The notes: generated by a model not told the origin, from the letters alone. A stretch of 55,743 nucleotides of DNA from Selenomonas sp. GACV-9 (GCA_900116485.1 FPAX01000013.1:1-55743), one strand, 5' to 3'. Counted from the first letter of the stretch, positions 16,048 to 26,367 are shown. Numbers and translations: made by a program.

Positions 16048-16528
16048 CCCGAAACTCGTGCGCATCCATCACCTCGACCTGCTCGAATACTTCTCCGACT
16101 CCGAGGAACGTCTCATCAGCCAGCTCGACTGGCTGCTCGACCGCACCGGCAACGTCCGCGAGGGCCGCTACTGGGTATATTACAGCACGAGCCGCTGGGC
16201 CCAGGAACTGCACCTATCCCCATCTACCGTCCAGCGCACCATCGCCCACCTCGTACGGATCGGCGTGCTGATCAGCCGCAACTACAACCACCACGCCTAC
16301 GACCGTACGCGCTGGCTCACGCTGAACTACGACCGCCTTGGCGAAATGGGCATCCTCGCCCATCACTACTGCGAAAATGCTCGTGCCCGCAAAGCCCACC
16401 TCCTCGTCGAGAACTGGGAGAAAGAACAGGAAGAACGCAAACTCAGGCGCAAACGGAAGACCTACGCCAAAGATTCGTTTTTCTACCAGCTGCCGAAGGA
16501 GGTGCGAGATATGATGCTGGCACACTGA
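16034..16528 (+). CDS. Winged-helix DNA-binding protein, replication-initiator-like
   Basis: 164 residues; the ATG lies 14 bases inside the preceding gene. Residues 1-40 contain an acidic helix (LDLLEYFSDSEERLISQLDWLL); residues 55-90 hold an HTH (SRWAQELHLSPSTVQRTIAHLVRIGVL) followed by a wing. The C-terminus is highly charged (Lys/Arg/Glu). Helix-turn-helix replication proteins of phages and plasmids have this arrangement. No integrase or partition gene is nearby. Confidence 0.65.
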   Translation: MIATDPKLVRIHHLDLLEYFSDSEERLISQLDWLLDRTGNVREGRYWVYYSTSRWAQELHLSPSTVQRTIAHLVRIGVLISRNYNHHAYDRTRWLTLNYDRLGEMGILAHHYCENARARKAHLLVENWEKEQEERKLRRKRKTYAKDSFFYQLPKEVRDMMLAH

Positions 16529-16545
16529 AACCGAATAGAATGAGA

Positions 16546-16585
16546 AAGCATCGGACAAATACCTGTTTGTCCGATGCTTATTTTT
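16546..16585 (+). terminator. Terminator before the polysaccharide locus
   Basis: Perfect 14-bp stem (16546-16559 with 16566-16579), T-rich tail. Confidence 0.88.
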
Positions 16586-16609
16586 AAGCCTATTTTCATT
16601 GGTGCAAAA

Positions 16610-16638
16610 TTGACATGTATTGGCACTAAATATATAAT
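16610..16638 (+). promoter_or_regulatory. Consensus promoter of the polysaccharide locus
   Basis: TTGACA (16610-16615), 17-base spacer, TATAAT (16633-16638), a full match to the sigma-70 consensus. The leader to the wzz start is about 95 bases and AT-rich. Confidence 0.88.
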
Positions 16639-16740
16639 GAAAGCAAGTGTGTAAAATGCATTGCAGAATATATTTTAAACCGTATCGTAAAAGGGAGTAA
16701 AAAACAGTTCAAGCTGTAAATTTAAGTAAGGAGCATGTGA

Positions 16741-18111
16741 ATGGAAAACAAGGAACTGCAGGAAGAAACGATAGATTTGGGGAGACTGGCACGGATTGCT
16801 GTAAACCATAAGAAGGAAGTTGGTAGCATCATCATTGGGTGCACATTGCTGGCGGCTGGCATTAGTTTTGTTTTACCAAAGCAATATGAATCCACAGCGT
16901 TGGTACAGACGAGAAGTGTAGGCAAAGATATCAGTGGATTATCTTCCATGGCAAGTTTGATGGGGATAAATATAGGTAGTGGTAGCAGTAATTCTGCCTC
17001 GCCGACCAACTATATAGAATTGATGAAATCCCGCCATGTATTGGAGCCGGTTATCGACTCTTTGGAGTGGGCGGATGAAAAGCATAAGCCGAGTGCTGCT
17101 GGGTTTGCAAAAAGTAATCTGGATATCAAAAATACAAAGCAGACGAATCTGATTACTGTTACGGCGAAAGGACGCACCCCGGAAGAGGCACAGAAGATAA
17201 GCCAGGGAGTAGTGGATAACTTCCTAGCCATGCAGACGGATATGAATCAGCAAACGCAAAGTTTGTTGGTAAAATTTCTCAATGAGCGTATTGACACGGC
17301 AAAGAAAGAGTCCGATGATGCAGCACAAAAATTAGCGGAATTCTCCAAGGAACATCAGATCTATAGTCCAGATGACCAGGCAAAAGCGGTGATTGAACAG
17401 ATGGTGGCTTTTGACAAAACAATTGGTGAGATGCAGGTGCAACAGAAATCCGCACAGGCTCAGTATGATGTTGCAACGCAGAAACTCGGTGAACAGAAGG
17501 CAGGAACGCACAATTACAATATCAATGATAATACCACGGTACAGGCCATCCGCTCGTCGATTGTGGATAAAGAAGTAGAACTGGTAGGCCTTAGACAGAA
17601 ATGGACGGACAAACATCCTGATGTGATGGCAGTACGGCGCCAATTAGATAAACTTCACAGCGCGTTGGAAGATGAGGTGAACGCAATTGTCAGCTCGAAC
17701 GCAGCCACAATCAATACTGCTCAGATGGAGCTGTTGAAGAATCAGGCAGTAGCTGAAGCAGCGCGGGAGGCTGCAAGTGCTAGCGAAGTTGCAATTAAAG
17801 CGCAGAAAGAAAAGAAAGAACAGGAAATCGGCAAGCTGCCAGACGATATGATGACCTTCCTGCAGCTCAAGAGTGATGCAGAAATCAAGCAAAAAATCTA
17901 TATGAGCCTGGTACAGGAATGTGAGCAGGATAAGATTCAGGAAGCTATGCAGAGTATGGATATTCAGGTAATTGACCCTGCTGATTTACCGGATGAAGAT
18001 AAACCGTCAGCACCAAGATGGAAGTTGATTACAGGGATGGGATTAATCATTGGTACGATATTAGCGTTTGGTTATAGTCTAATACTTTATAAGAGAGAGG
18101 AAGAAAGATAG
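16741..18111 (+). CDS. Wzz-type polysaccharide chain-length regulator
   Basis: 456 residues. TM helices at about 27-47 and 430-450 flank a periplasmic region with a long coiled coil (about 180-400), the polysaccharide co-polymerase design. There is no fused BY-kinase domain and no separate one in the window. Works with the polymerase to set chain length. Ribosome site AAGGAG eight bases before ATG. First gene of the locus. Confidence 0.88.
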   Translation: MENKELQEETIDLGRLARIAVNHKKEVGSIIIGCTLLAAGISFVLPKQYESTALVQTRSVGKDISGLSSMASLMGINIGSGSSNSASPTNYIELMKSRHVLEPVIDSLEWADEKHKPSAAGFAKSNLDIKNTKQTNLITVTAKGRTPEEAQKISQGVVDNFLAMQTDMNQQTQSLLVKFLNERIDTAKKESDDAAQKLAEFSKEHQIYSPDDQAKAVIEQMVAFDKTIGEMQVQQKSAQAQYDVATQKLGEQKAGTHNYNINDNTTVQAIRSSIVDKEVELVGLRQKWTDKHPDVMAVRRQLDKLHSALEDEVNAIVSSNAATINTAQMELLKNQAVAEAAREAASASEVAIKAQKEKKEQEIGKLPDDMMTFLQLKSDAEIKQKIYMSLVQECEQDKIQEAMQSMDIQVIDPADLPDEDKPSAPRWKLITGMGLIIGTILAFGYSLILYKREEER

Positions 18112-18161
18112 GTCAAAGAATTGATGATGCGATAAAAATATGAGGGATAAGGAGTATCGTG

Positions 18162-19202
18162 ATGATAGCCATAAGCATAATTATGCCTGTGTACAATACC
18201 AAGCATGAGTTGCTGCGTCGAGCTATAGAGAGTATATTAGCACAAAGCTTAAAAGCTATAGAGCTTATTTTAGTCGATGATGGATCGATTAATGGTAGTG
18301 GCGATATTTGTGATCAATACGCCGCTAAAGATCGTAGGGTCGTCGTTATTCATCAAGATAATAGTGGTATTTGTTTGGCTAGAAATAAAGCTATAGAGAT
18401 TGCCAAAGGTGAGTATATTGGTTTTTGTGATCATGATGATGAATACGGTTATAATCAACTGTTAGATAATTATAATTATGCAAAAGAATATGGGGCAGAT
18501 GTTGTGAAATATAATTATGATTATATATGTTTAGACAATGCTCCTAAATATCCGTTTAAAAATATTTTACCAGATGGTGAAGTTGTTGTAATGGATCGAA
18601 ATATGGTGAAGGAATCGTATTCTAAATTAAGAGCAAGTGGCGCGTTTATATTTGTGTGGAACGGTATATACAGAAGTGAATTCTTACGTTCGAATGGTTG
18701 TTGTTTTGATGAATGTTTTACGATTGGACAGGAAGATATAGATTTTAATAATTTGCTTATTCGACATTTACGTAGAATGGTTTATAATCCCAAAAGCTAC
18801 TATAAGCATTATAGATACGAAAAAAGCACATCTCGAGGAATGGATAAGGCAAAAAGTTATAAACTTATTGAAGCTCAAAAAGAGAACTTTAGGAGAGAGT
18901 TGGAGTTGTGCACTGAATTGGGGCTAGATAATAGGGATATGATAAAAATGCGTTATCGCAATTTGTTATATATATTGTCGACAATGTGCAGAAAAGATTT
19001 TAAAGGGGATAGGAGTTTTTTTATAAAAGTATTAAATGAAGTGAATGAAGAATTTTTTGTAGATATCATCAGAGTAAAAGATGTGAGAATATTGGAAGGC
19101 ATTCAGAATAAATTGTGTGTAGTTTTATTTTTGGCTAAACAATATAAGATATTAAAGCTTTGCTTGTGGGGGTATATTAATTTATTTCTTACGGAGAGAT
19201 AA
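18162..19202 (+). CDS. Family 2 glycosyltransferase
   Basis: 346 residues. GT-A fold: SIIMPVYNTKHELL, then LVDDGS (nucleotide binding) and DHDDE as the metal-binding DxD. ATG 18162 is preferred over the GTG one codon earlier because of the GGAG spacing. Marks the start of the strongly AT-rich part of the locus. Sugar specificity unknown. Confidence 0.88.
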   Translation: MIAISIIMPVYNTKHELLRRAIESILAQSLKAIELILVDDGSINGSGDICDQYAAKDRRVVVIHQDNSGICLARNKAIEIAKGEYIGFCDHDDEYGYNQLLDNYNYAKEYGADVVKYNYDYICLDNAPKYPFKNILPDGEVVVMDRNMVKESYSKLRASGAFIFVWNGIYRSEFLRSNGCCFDECFTIGQEDIDFNNLLIRHLRRMVYNPKSYYKHYRYEKSTSRGMDKAKSYKLIEAQKENFRRELELCTELGLDNRDMIKMRYRNLLYILSTMCRKDFKGDRSFFIKVLNEVNEEFFVDIIRVKDVRILEGIQNKLCVVLFLAKQYKILKLCLWGYINLFLTER

Positions 19203-20264
19203 ATGGTGGAAAATATTAGCGTATTAACAATTACATGGTTTTTGCATGTTATATGCAAAAATAAGAATGTATATTTTGCAATAGTATATTCTGTTTTTGC
19301 AATAACAGTAGGCATAAGAGATGCGTCTGAAGGTACAGATACATTTGCATATATAAAAATGTATGATTACTTTTCAAATAATGTTGACTTTTCGGTGATA
19401 CATTATTTAGAGTTCGGCGTAAGAGTCGTTATATTTATAGCAAGTCTTTTATATGATGATTATCAAAGTTTTTTGTTTTTATCTTCTTGCATAACATATT
19501 TAGGAATAGGCGTATTCGTTTACAAGAATACGTCAAGAGAAAATTACTGGATAGCAACGTTTTTGATAGTTGCTTTAGGATTTTATTCTTTTTCGTTTAA
19601 CGGCCTTCGTCAAGCTTTATGCATAGGAGTAGGGGTGAATTCTTTACAATATTTGTCGGAATTAAAGTTTGCAAAGGCTTTATTTATATCAATACTTGCA
19701 GCTTTGTTTCATTTTTCTGGCGTGGTCCTTGTGGTTTTTGCACTTATATCATGGGTTATATATTGCTTGATAAAGAAGGGTGCTAATTATCAATTGCTTA
19801 TTCCCAGTATAGCTGTTTTGGTCATGGCAGCGATGATGCCTATAATAAAGATTTTAGTGGAAAATATAGAGGTTTTTAATAAATTTAATGTTTATTTTTC
19901 TGATGGTTTTTATTCTGAGCAGGCAGAATTAGGAGCGCTTAGATATTTTTTGCTTATGTGTTATGTGATTGTTGTGGCACTTTTGTTGGTAAAAGAAAAA
20001 AACATTGATTATAGAAAAATATACGTAGCGTTATATGGGGAGTTTGCTGTTGTATTTACATTGCTTCAAGTAATATTTATGTACATTTTTTATAGATTGG
20101 TATGTTATTTTGATGTTTATATGGTGATTGGTATGCCGATGATAATTAGTAGATTTAGGGAGGCAACGACTAGGTGGTTTGTGTTGCTGTTATTGATTAT
20201 AGGAGGTTATGTTAGTGTAATCCATATGGTTTTGGCTAAGGCAAATGGAGTGGGTGGATTGTGA
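19203..20264 (+). CDS. EpsG-family polysaccharide polymerase (Wzy function)
   Basis: 353 residues, about nine to ten TM helices. GTDTFAYIKMY near residue 40 and SFNGLRQALCIGV near 135 are typical EpsG (PF14897) features. It would join repeat units at the outer face of the inner membrane. It is the only polymerase candidate here. Start directly abuts the previous stop codon. Confidence 0.82.
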   Translation: MVENISVLTITWFLHVICKNKNVYFAIVYSVFAITVGIRDASEGTDTFAYIKMYDYFSNNVDFSVIHYLEFGVRVVIFIASLLYDDYQSFLFLSSCITYLGIGVFVYKNTSRENYWIATFLIVALGFYSFSFNGLRQALCIGVGVNSLQYLSELKFAKALFISILAALFHFSGVVLVVFALISWVIYCLIKKGANYQLLIPSIAVLVMAAMMPIIKILVENIEVFNKFNVYFSDGFYSEQAELGALRYFLLMCYVIVVALLLVKEKNIDYRKIYVALYGEFAVVFTLLQVIFMYIFYRLVCYFDVYMVIGMPMIISRFREATTRWFVLLLLIIGGYVSVIHMVLAKANGVGGL

Positions 20265-21229
20265 TCAGTGTCATTGTTCCTGTGTATAATGCAGAGAAAT
20301 ATATTAATCGGTGTATTGATTCAATCGTACATCAGACGATGGACGATATGGAGATAATTATTATCGATGATGGCTCTACAGATAGTAGTTTGGATATATG
20401 CAAATACTGGGAAGCAAAAGATCGCAGGATAAAAGTGTTCCCTAAGAAGAACGGTGGGGTTAGCTCTGCTAGAAATATGGGATTAAGGAATGTAAATGGT
20501 AAATACGTTTCTTTTGTAGATGCTGATGATTGGATAGAGTCTGACAGATTCGAAAAAGCAATAGAAAAAATCGAAGAATATAATGCTGATATATATATTG
20601 GCAGTTTTGTGATAAATGTCGGAAATGAGCAAAAAACTATATATGAAGATATTCCTAGTGTGGTTTCGGTTTATGGGAAAAATGATGCAATTAAACATAT
20701 GATTAAGGGGGATGGGTTTAGATGGGAATTATGTGACAAGGTATATAGAAAGGATGTATTAGAAGGTTGTTATTTGGATGAAAACATTCATAATGGAGAA
20801 GATTTTTTGTTTAATTGGTGTGTGTTTGGCAAGGCAAAGCGAATAATAAGAGTAAATGACATGAGTTATCATTATTTTGCTCGAGAAGATAGTGCATCAC
20901 ATGTACTTAGTGAAAAATATTTGACTTTTGTTGATGCAATAGAATTGGCATTGGGTGAGGAACAAAATAGGGAATTATGTTTGCTGTTAAACAATTTGTA
21001 TATTGTAGTATTAATTGGTATGTTCATCGAAATAGCAGCTAGTAAATGGGGAAATAGGGGGGAGATTTTGGTTGGATTAAAAAATAAAATACAATCAAGT
21101 ATGTTATATGGAAAAGAGATATCTTTTAAGAAAAAATTAATCGTGCATTTTTATAAAATCAGTCCGATTTCATTACTGATAATTTTAAATCCGCTTGCGA
21201 TTGCGATTAAGAGGAGATTAAGAGTGTGA
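20261..21229 (+). CDS. Family 2 glycosyltransferase
   Basis: 322 residues, GTG start overlapping the previous stop (GTGA). Motifs SVIVPVYNAEKYINRCIDSI, IIDDGSTD and VDADDW show a GT-A/GT2 catalytic domain; the C-terminal third is variable. Specificity unknown. Confidence 0.9.
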   Translation: MISVIVPVYNAEKYINRCIDSIVHQTMDDMEIIIIDDGSTDSSLDICKYWEAKDRRIKVFPKKNGGVSSARNMGLRNVNGKYVSFVDADDWIESDRFEKAIEKIEEYNADIYIGSFVINVGNEQKTIYEDIPSVVSVYGKNDAIKHMIKGDGFRWELCDKVYRKDVLEGCYLDENIHNGEDFLFNWCVFGKAKRIIRVNDMSYHYFAREDSASHVLSEKYLTFVDAIELALGEEQNRELCLLLNNLYIVVLIGMFIEIAASKWGNRGEILVGLKNKIQSSMLYGKEISFKKKLIVHFYKISPISLLIILNPLAIAIKRRLRV

Positions 21230-22323
21230 AAATTTTAGCGATGTATTTGCCGCAATATCATCGAATCAAAGAGAATGATGAATGGTGGGGCGAAGGATAT
21301 ACAGAGTGGGTGGCAGTAAAGAATGCAAAAAAATATTTTGCACAACACAATCAGCCTCGAATCCCGCTGAATAATAATTATTATGATTTATCAAAGCAAG
21401 ATGCAAGTACCTGGAAATGGCAAGCAGATTTGGCAAAAAAATATGGTATATATGGTTTTTGTATATACCATTATTGGTTAAAGACTGGTGAACAACTATT
21501 GGAAAAGCCGATGGAGATATTACTGAGCCATCCAGAGATAGATATAAGATTTTGTGTAGATTGGGCTAATGGAACATGGTGCAGAACATGGTATAGTACG
21601 GGGGAAGAGATTTTAAAAGAGCAAATATATGGAGATGAGAAAGAATGGATAAATCATTTTAACTACCTGTTGAAATTTTTCAAAGATAAGAGATACATAA
21701 CGGTAGAGAATAAGCCTATGATATGTATTCATTCTAGTTATGAGATTGATTTGTTAGAAAGAATGCGCAAGGTATGGGATGATTTAGCTAAAGAAAATGG
21801 ATTTGACGGTGTATATTTGGTGGCAGGGAATACTGGACATCCTATTGACAATAGGGCAGATTCGATAGATGCGTATTACAATTATGAACCAGGATTAACA
21901 TATACGCACAAGTTGAGTTTTTGGGATAAGGCACCGATAGCTATTAGTAGAAAAGTTAAAGGAATGTTAAACAATCTGTGCGAAAAAAAACGAGCTGAAT
22001 TGATTGTGCCGTCGAAATTGATTTATAGGAATAATATGAGGCCTTTATGGCAGAATGGAAAAAAATGTTACTTAGGAACATTTCCAGATTATGATGATTC
22101 CCCACGAAGACAATATAAAGGAATGATTTATAAAGGTCGGATAAAAGAATTTAAAGATAATTTACATTTGTTAAAGAGAACACTGGAAAAAAATGACAGA
22201 AGTGATGATTTTGTGTTTATAACAGCATGGAATGAATGGGGGGAAGGAGCATATTTAGAGCCGGATGAGGGGAATGGTTATTTATACCTAGAAATAATAA
22301 AAGAGGTTATGGATGAAATATAA
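21226..22323 (+). CDS. WbsX-family protein (GH99-like domain)
   Basis: 365 residues, GTG start overlapping the previous gene by four bases. The opening MKILAMYLPQYH, WWGEGYTEWVAVKNA and final ITAWNEWGEGAYLEPD are hallmarks of the WbsX/glycosyltransferase-associated family (PF14307) found in O-antigen and capsule clusters. Thought to act on polysaccharide; reaction not established. Confidence 0.9.
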   Translation: MKILAMYLPQYHRIKENDEWWGEGYTEWVAVKNAKKYFAQHNQPRIPLNNNYYDLSKQDASTWKWQADLAKKYGIYGFCIYHYWLKTGEQLLEKPMEILLSHPEIDIRFCVDWANGTWCRTWYSTGEEILKEQIYGDEKEWINHFNYLLKFFKDKRYITVENKPMICIHSSYEIDLLERMRKVWDDLAKENGFDGVYLVAGNTGHPIDNRADSIDAYYNYEPGLTYTHKLSFWDKAPIAISRKVKGMLNNLCEKKRAELIVPSKLIYRNNMRPLWQNGKKCYLGTFPDYDDSPRRQYKGMIYKGRIKEFKDNLHLLKRTLEKNDRSDDFVFITAWNEWGEGAYLEPDEGNGYLYLEIIKEVMDEI

Positions 22324-22351
22324 GTAAAAATGTTGAAAGGGATATGTTCGT

Positions 22352-23146
22352 ATGAATGAGCTATCTATGCAGGAAATAAAGGATATACAAATTCAAATCA
22401 TGGATGAGGTGGTGAAATATTGTGATGAGAATAATATAAAATATTGGTTGGATAGTGGGACTATGTTAGGTGCTATTCGCCACAAAGGGTACATACCGTG
22501 GGATGATGACATAGACATTGGAATGTTGCGAGAGGATTATGATAGATTTATACATACGTTCAATGAAAAAAGTAAAAGTAAATACATTTTGGATTGTGTG
22601 GAAATAAATCCTATGTGTCGCTTTCCTTTTGCGAAAGTGTTTGATTGTAATACGGTGCTTTATGAAGAGGATATAAAACTGTCTGTTAATATTGATGTGT
22701 TCGTTTTTGATAACGCACCGAAAAATATAATACATTTTAAGTGGATGTGCTTTAAGAGAAATGTTTTTAATCGTTTAAATGCTTGCCAATATGGAAACGG
22801 TGTTAGGGTGAAGAATAAAATTAAATATTATATATACAAGGCGATGAGGCCGTTGCTGAACCTGTTTCCAAAGAATTATTTTGCAAGGAAAGTCGTAGAA
22901 AATTCAAGAAGTTGCATGAGAAATAAAAGCGATTATATTGGAGATTTTACATCTGTTTCCAATGCATTGCTCAAGAAGGAGTATGTCAAAGAGCTTGTCA
23001 AAGTAGATTTTGAAAACAAGAAATATAACGTGCCAAGTGAGTATGATTGTTGGCTGAAAAAAGTTTATGGAAATTATATGGAGTTTCCTCCAGAAGAAGA
23101 GCGCGTGGGAAAGCATAAAATTACAGCATATAGAAAGTATGATTAA
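22352..23146 (+). CDS. LicD-family phosphotransferase
   Basis: 264 residues. Motif WLDSGTMLGAIRHKGYIPWDDDIDIGM is diagnostic of LicD (nucleotidyltransferase-like fold, Asp cluster). LicD enzymes transfer phosphocholine from CDP-choline to glycans. Followed by phosphonate genes, this one more likely transfers aminoethylphosphonate from CMP-AEP; no choline uptake or kinase gene is present. Confidence 0.9.
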   Translation: MNELSMQEIKDIQIQIMDEVVKYCDENNIKYWLDSGTMLGAIRHKGYIPWDDDIDIGMLREDYDRFIHTFNEKSKSKYILDCVEINPMCRFPFAKVFDCNTVLYEEDIKLSVNIDVFVFDNAPKNIIHFKWMCFKRNVFNRLNACQYGNGVRVKNKIKYYIYKAMRPLLNLFPKNYFARKVVENSRSCMRNKSDYIGDFTSVSNALLKKEYVKELVKVDFENKKYNVPSEYDCWLKKVYGNYMEFPPEEERVGKHKITAYRKYD

Positions 23147-23186
23147 ATTATACAAATATATATTTTTATGATAGGAGTTTTAAATT

Positions 23187-24485
23187 ATGAAAACGGTTTA
23201 CACATGTTTTAGCACAGATGTAATTCATGATGGGCACTTGAATATCATTAAAGAGGCACAGAAATATGGACGTGTAGTTGTTGGGTGCCTTAGTGACAAG
23301 GCGTCTATTCGTTATAATAGGTTCCCGACTGTACCGGAAAATGAACGTATGGAATTATATAAAACGATTGATGGAATAGATTCAGTAATCCTCCAAAATG
23401 ATATGTTGTATGATGATGTTATCGAATATTTACATCCAGATTATGTGATTCATGGTGATAACTGGAAGGAAGGGGCAGAATCTGCTATTCGCAATCATGT
23501 TGAGAAACTATTGTCTGAGTATGGTGGAGAAATAGTAGATGTACCTTATACGTATAACGAGGATGTAAAGAAGATTGATTTGCAGTTGAAAGAGAAACTT
23601 TCCATGCCTGAGTACAGAAGGAAACGATTACGTCAGCTGCTGTCCATGACACCGATTGTCAAAGCAATGGAGGCTCATTCTGGTCTTACGGGACTTATTG
23701 TAGAGAAGACTGTTATCGAAGGCGAAAATGGCAGGTTGGATCAGTTCGATGCTATGTGGGTAAGCTCTCTTTGTGATTCAACGGCTAAAGGCAAGCCGGA
23801 CATTGAACTGGTTGATATGACTTCACGTTTCCGCACAATCGAGGACATTACAGAAGTAACGACGAAACCGATTGTTTTTGATGGTGATACTGGTGGGCTT
23901 ACAGAGCATTTTGTATATACGGTTCGTACCCTTGAACGTTTAGGGGTTAGCGCGGTAATCATTGAGGACAAGACGGGCTTGAAAAAGAATTCTCTTTTCG
24001 GTACAGAGGTTAAGCAAACGCAGGATACGATTGAGAATTTCAGTGCGAAGATTGCTGCTGGCAAGAAGGCACAGTTAACCGATGACTTTATGATTATCGC
24101 GAGAATTGAATCATTGATCCTCGAGCAGGGGATGGATGATGCACTGAACCGTGCTATGGCGTTTGTAAAAGCTGGTGCTGATGGCATTATGATTCACAGT
24201 CGTAAGAAAGACCCTGCTGAAATCTTGGAGTTCTGTGACAAGTTTAGGGAAATGGATACAACTACACCAATCGTAGTTGTCCCGTCTAGTTTCAATACGA
24301 TAACAGAGGAAGAACTTGTTTCACATGGTGTGAATATTGTTATTTATGCTAACCAGTTGACTCGGTCAGCCTTTCCTGCCATGCAGCAGACAGCTAAAGA
24401 TATTTTGAAATATCATAGAGCGAAAGAGGTTGATGATCGATTGATGCCAATAAAGCAGATCATCACGTTGATTGATGAGATATAA
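23187..24485 (+). CDS. aepX: Phosphoenolpyruvate mutase with N-terminal cytidylyltransferase-like domain
   Basis: 432 residues. Residues 1-130 are a nucleotidyltransferase-like domain (STDVIHDGHLNI; HDGH in place of HxGH). From about 145 the PEP mutase/isocitrate-lyase barrel follows, with SLCDSTAKGKPD and EDKTGLKKNSLFG near residue 260, the segment that distinguishes true PEP mutases. It converts PEP to phosphonopyruvate, the committed step of C-P bond formation. Confidence 0.93.
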   Translation: MKTVYTCFSTDVIHDGHLNIIKEAQKYGRVVVGCLSDKASIRYNRFPTVPENERMELYKTIDGIDSVILQNDMLYDDVIEYLHPDYVIHGDNWKEGAESAIRNHVEKLLSEYGGEIVDVPYTYNEDVKKIDLQLKEKLSMPEYRRKRLRQLLSMTPIVKAMEAHSGLTGLIVEKTVIEGENGRLDQFDAMWVSSLCDSTAKGKPDIELVDMTSRFRTIEDITEVTTKPIVFDGDTGGLTEHFVYTVRTLERLGVSAVIIEDKTGLKKNSLFGTEVKQTQDTIENFSAKIAAGKKAQLTDDFMIIARIESLILEQGMDDALNRAMAFVKAGADGIMIHSRKKDPAEILEFCDKFREMDTTTPIVVVPSSFNTITEEELVSHGVNIVIYANQLTRSAFPAMQQTAKDILKYHRAKEVDDRLMPIKQIITLIDEI

Positions 24486-24503
24486 GATTAGGGGATCTAT
24501 TCC

Positions 24504-25634
24504 ATGGAAATAAAAAGAAACATACTCTTGAATCCGGGACCTGCAACTACAAGTGATGCTGTGAAGTATGCACAGGTAGTTCCGGATATCTGTCCGCGTG
24601 AAAAAGAATTTGCGGGCATAATGGGGCCGCTAAGAGACGATTTGGTACGTATTGTTCATGGTGACACAGATGAATACACGGCAGTATTGTTTTGTGGTTC
24701 AGGAACCATATGTATCGATGTAGTCTTGAATTCACTACTGGATGCAGGAAAAAAAGCCTTGGTAATCAATAATGGTTCTTATAGCCAGCGCGCTTGTGAT
24801 GTGTTGGATAGTTATGGCTTGCCTTATGTTGAGCTAAAACAACCTTTGGATGATATTCCGGACTTAGCGGCTATCGAAACGTGTCTTGTCGATAATCCAG
24901 AGGTTAGTTATGTGTATGTGACTTACCATGAGACGGGAACCGGGCTGCTTAACCCTGTTAAGGAGATTGGTGCGCTTGCGCACAAATATGGTAAGTTTTT
25001 GATTACTGATACGACCTCAGCGTATGCGATGATTCCAATCAATGTCTATGAGGAGAATATAGACTTTTGCATGGCATCCGCGCAAAAGGGGATTCAGGGG
25101 ATGACGGGATTGTCCTATGTGATTGGCCGCAGGGACATTATTGAACAGTCTAAAGACTTCCCCAAGCACTCGTATTATTGCAATCTGTATATGCAATACG
25201 AATACTTTGAGCGGACTGGTGAAATGCACTTTACCCCTCCCGTGCAGACAATCTATGCAGCAAGACAGGCTCTGGTAGAATATTTTGCTGAGGGTGAGAA
25301 GGAAAAGTGGGCACGTCATCAAAGGGTTATGGCGGCTATTCGCAAAGGCGTTGATCGATATGGATTTCAGGAAGCTTTGTCACGAGAGGTTCAATCGGGG
25401 TTGGTAGCAGCGATTTGTTATCCTGATGACCCGCACTGGAATTTTGATGAGATACATGACTATTGCTATGAACGTGGATTTACCATATATCCAGGTAAGA
25501 TGCAAAACAAGGGGACCTTTCGTTTATGTGCGTTAGGTGACATTGATGCAGAAGATATAGATGAATTTTGGAAGGTGTTTGAGGATGCGATGAATACGCA
25601 TAAGATTTCAATGCCGGTCACATACGATAGGTGA
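24504..25634 (+). CDS. 2-aminoethylphosphonate transaminase (PhnW-like)
   Basis: 376 residues, class V aminotransferase. NILLNPGPATTSDAVK at the N-terminus, GSGTICIDVVLNS phosphate-binding region and the PLP lysine in ASAQKGIQG (Lys195) match PhnW. In this setting it runs biosynthetically, turning phosphonoacetaldehyde into 2-aminoethylphosphonate. Confidence 0.9.
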   Translation: MEIKRNILLNPGPATTSDAVKYAQVVPDICPREKEFAGIMGPLRDDLVRIVHGDTDEYTAVLFCGSGTICIDVVLNSLLDAGKKALVINNGSYSQRACDVLDSYGLPYVELKQPLDDIPDLAAIETCLVDNPEVSYVYVTYHETGTGLLNPVKEIGALAHKYGKFLITDTTSAYAMIPINVYEENIDFCMASAQKGIQGMTGLSYVIGRRDIIEQSKDFPKHSYYCNLYMQYEYFERTGEMHFTPPVQTIYAARQALVEYFAEGEKEKWARHQRVMAAIRKGVDRYGFQEALSREVQSGLVAAICYPDDPHWNFDEIHDYCYERGFTIYPGKMQNKGTFRLCALGDIDAEDIDEFWKVFEDAMNTHKISMPVTYDR

Positions 25635-25638
25635 TGCT

Positions 25639-26367
25639 ATGAGCAAAGAGATTGCTATATTGATGGCTGCAGGCTTAGGGACACGTATGAGACCCATTAC
25701 GGAGACTGTTCCCAAGCCGCTGGTAAAGGTTCACGGCAAGCCTATGATTGAAACGGTCATAGGTGGACTGCAAAAACGTGGCGTAGGTCATATTTATATC
25801 GTAGTTGGATACTTGAAAGAAAAATTTCTGTATCTTAAGGAAAAATACGACAATATAACTTTGGTAGAGAATAAGGAATATGATGCAAAGAATAATATTT
25901 CTTCTCTCTATGCAGTAGCTGATGTTTTAGGTAAGCATGATTGTTTTATTTGCGAAGCAGATTTGTATGTATCGGATGATGATATTTTTTTGAATAAGTT
26001 AGAGCATTCCTGCTACTATGGGAAAATGATCAAAGGTTCCTCTTCTGATTGGGTTTTTGATCTCAATGACAATGGCATCGTTACGAGAGTTGGTAAAAAT
26101 GGGACGGATGCTTACAATATGGTGGGAATATCTTATTGGAAACAAATGGATGCGGCAGTTCTGTGTGAAGAAGTAAAAAAAGCGTATAAAACATCAGGGT
26201 GTGAACAATGGTTTTGGGATGATGTAGTAAATGCAAATCTCGATAAATTGATATTGAAGATACAGCCTGTCGACGCTAAACAATTGGTAGAGATTGATTC
26301 TGTAGCAGAACTAGCAATGATTGATCCAGATTATGAGAGAAGTAATGTTGTGGGAGTGGAAAGATGA
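25639..26367 (+). CDS. LicC-like nucleotidyltransferase, likely CTP:2-aminoethylphosphonate cytidylyltransferase
   Basis: 242 residues. AILMAAGLGTRMRPITETVPKPLVKV is the nucleotide-binding loop; NISSLYAV and CEADLYVS are typical of the LicC/PntC branch. Location between AEP synthesis genes and near licD suggests CMP-AEP formation rather than CDP-choline. ATG five bases after the transaminase stop. Confidence 0.86.
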   Translation: MSKEIAILMAAGLGTRMRPITETVPKPLVKVHGKPMIETVIGGLQKRGVGHIYIVVGYLKEKFLYLKEKYDNITLVENKEYDAKNNISSLYAVADVLGKHDCFICEADLYVSDDDIFLNKLEHSCYYGKMIKGSSSDWVFDLNDNGIVTRVGKNGTDAYNMVGISYWKQMDAAVLCEEVKKAYKTSGCEQWFWDDVVNANLDKLILKIQPVDAKQLVEIDSVAELAMIDPDYERSNVVGVER

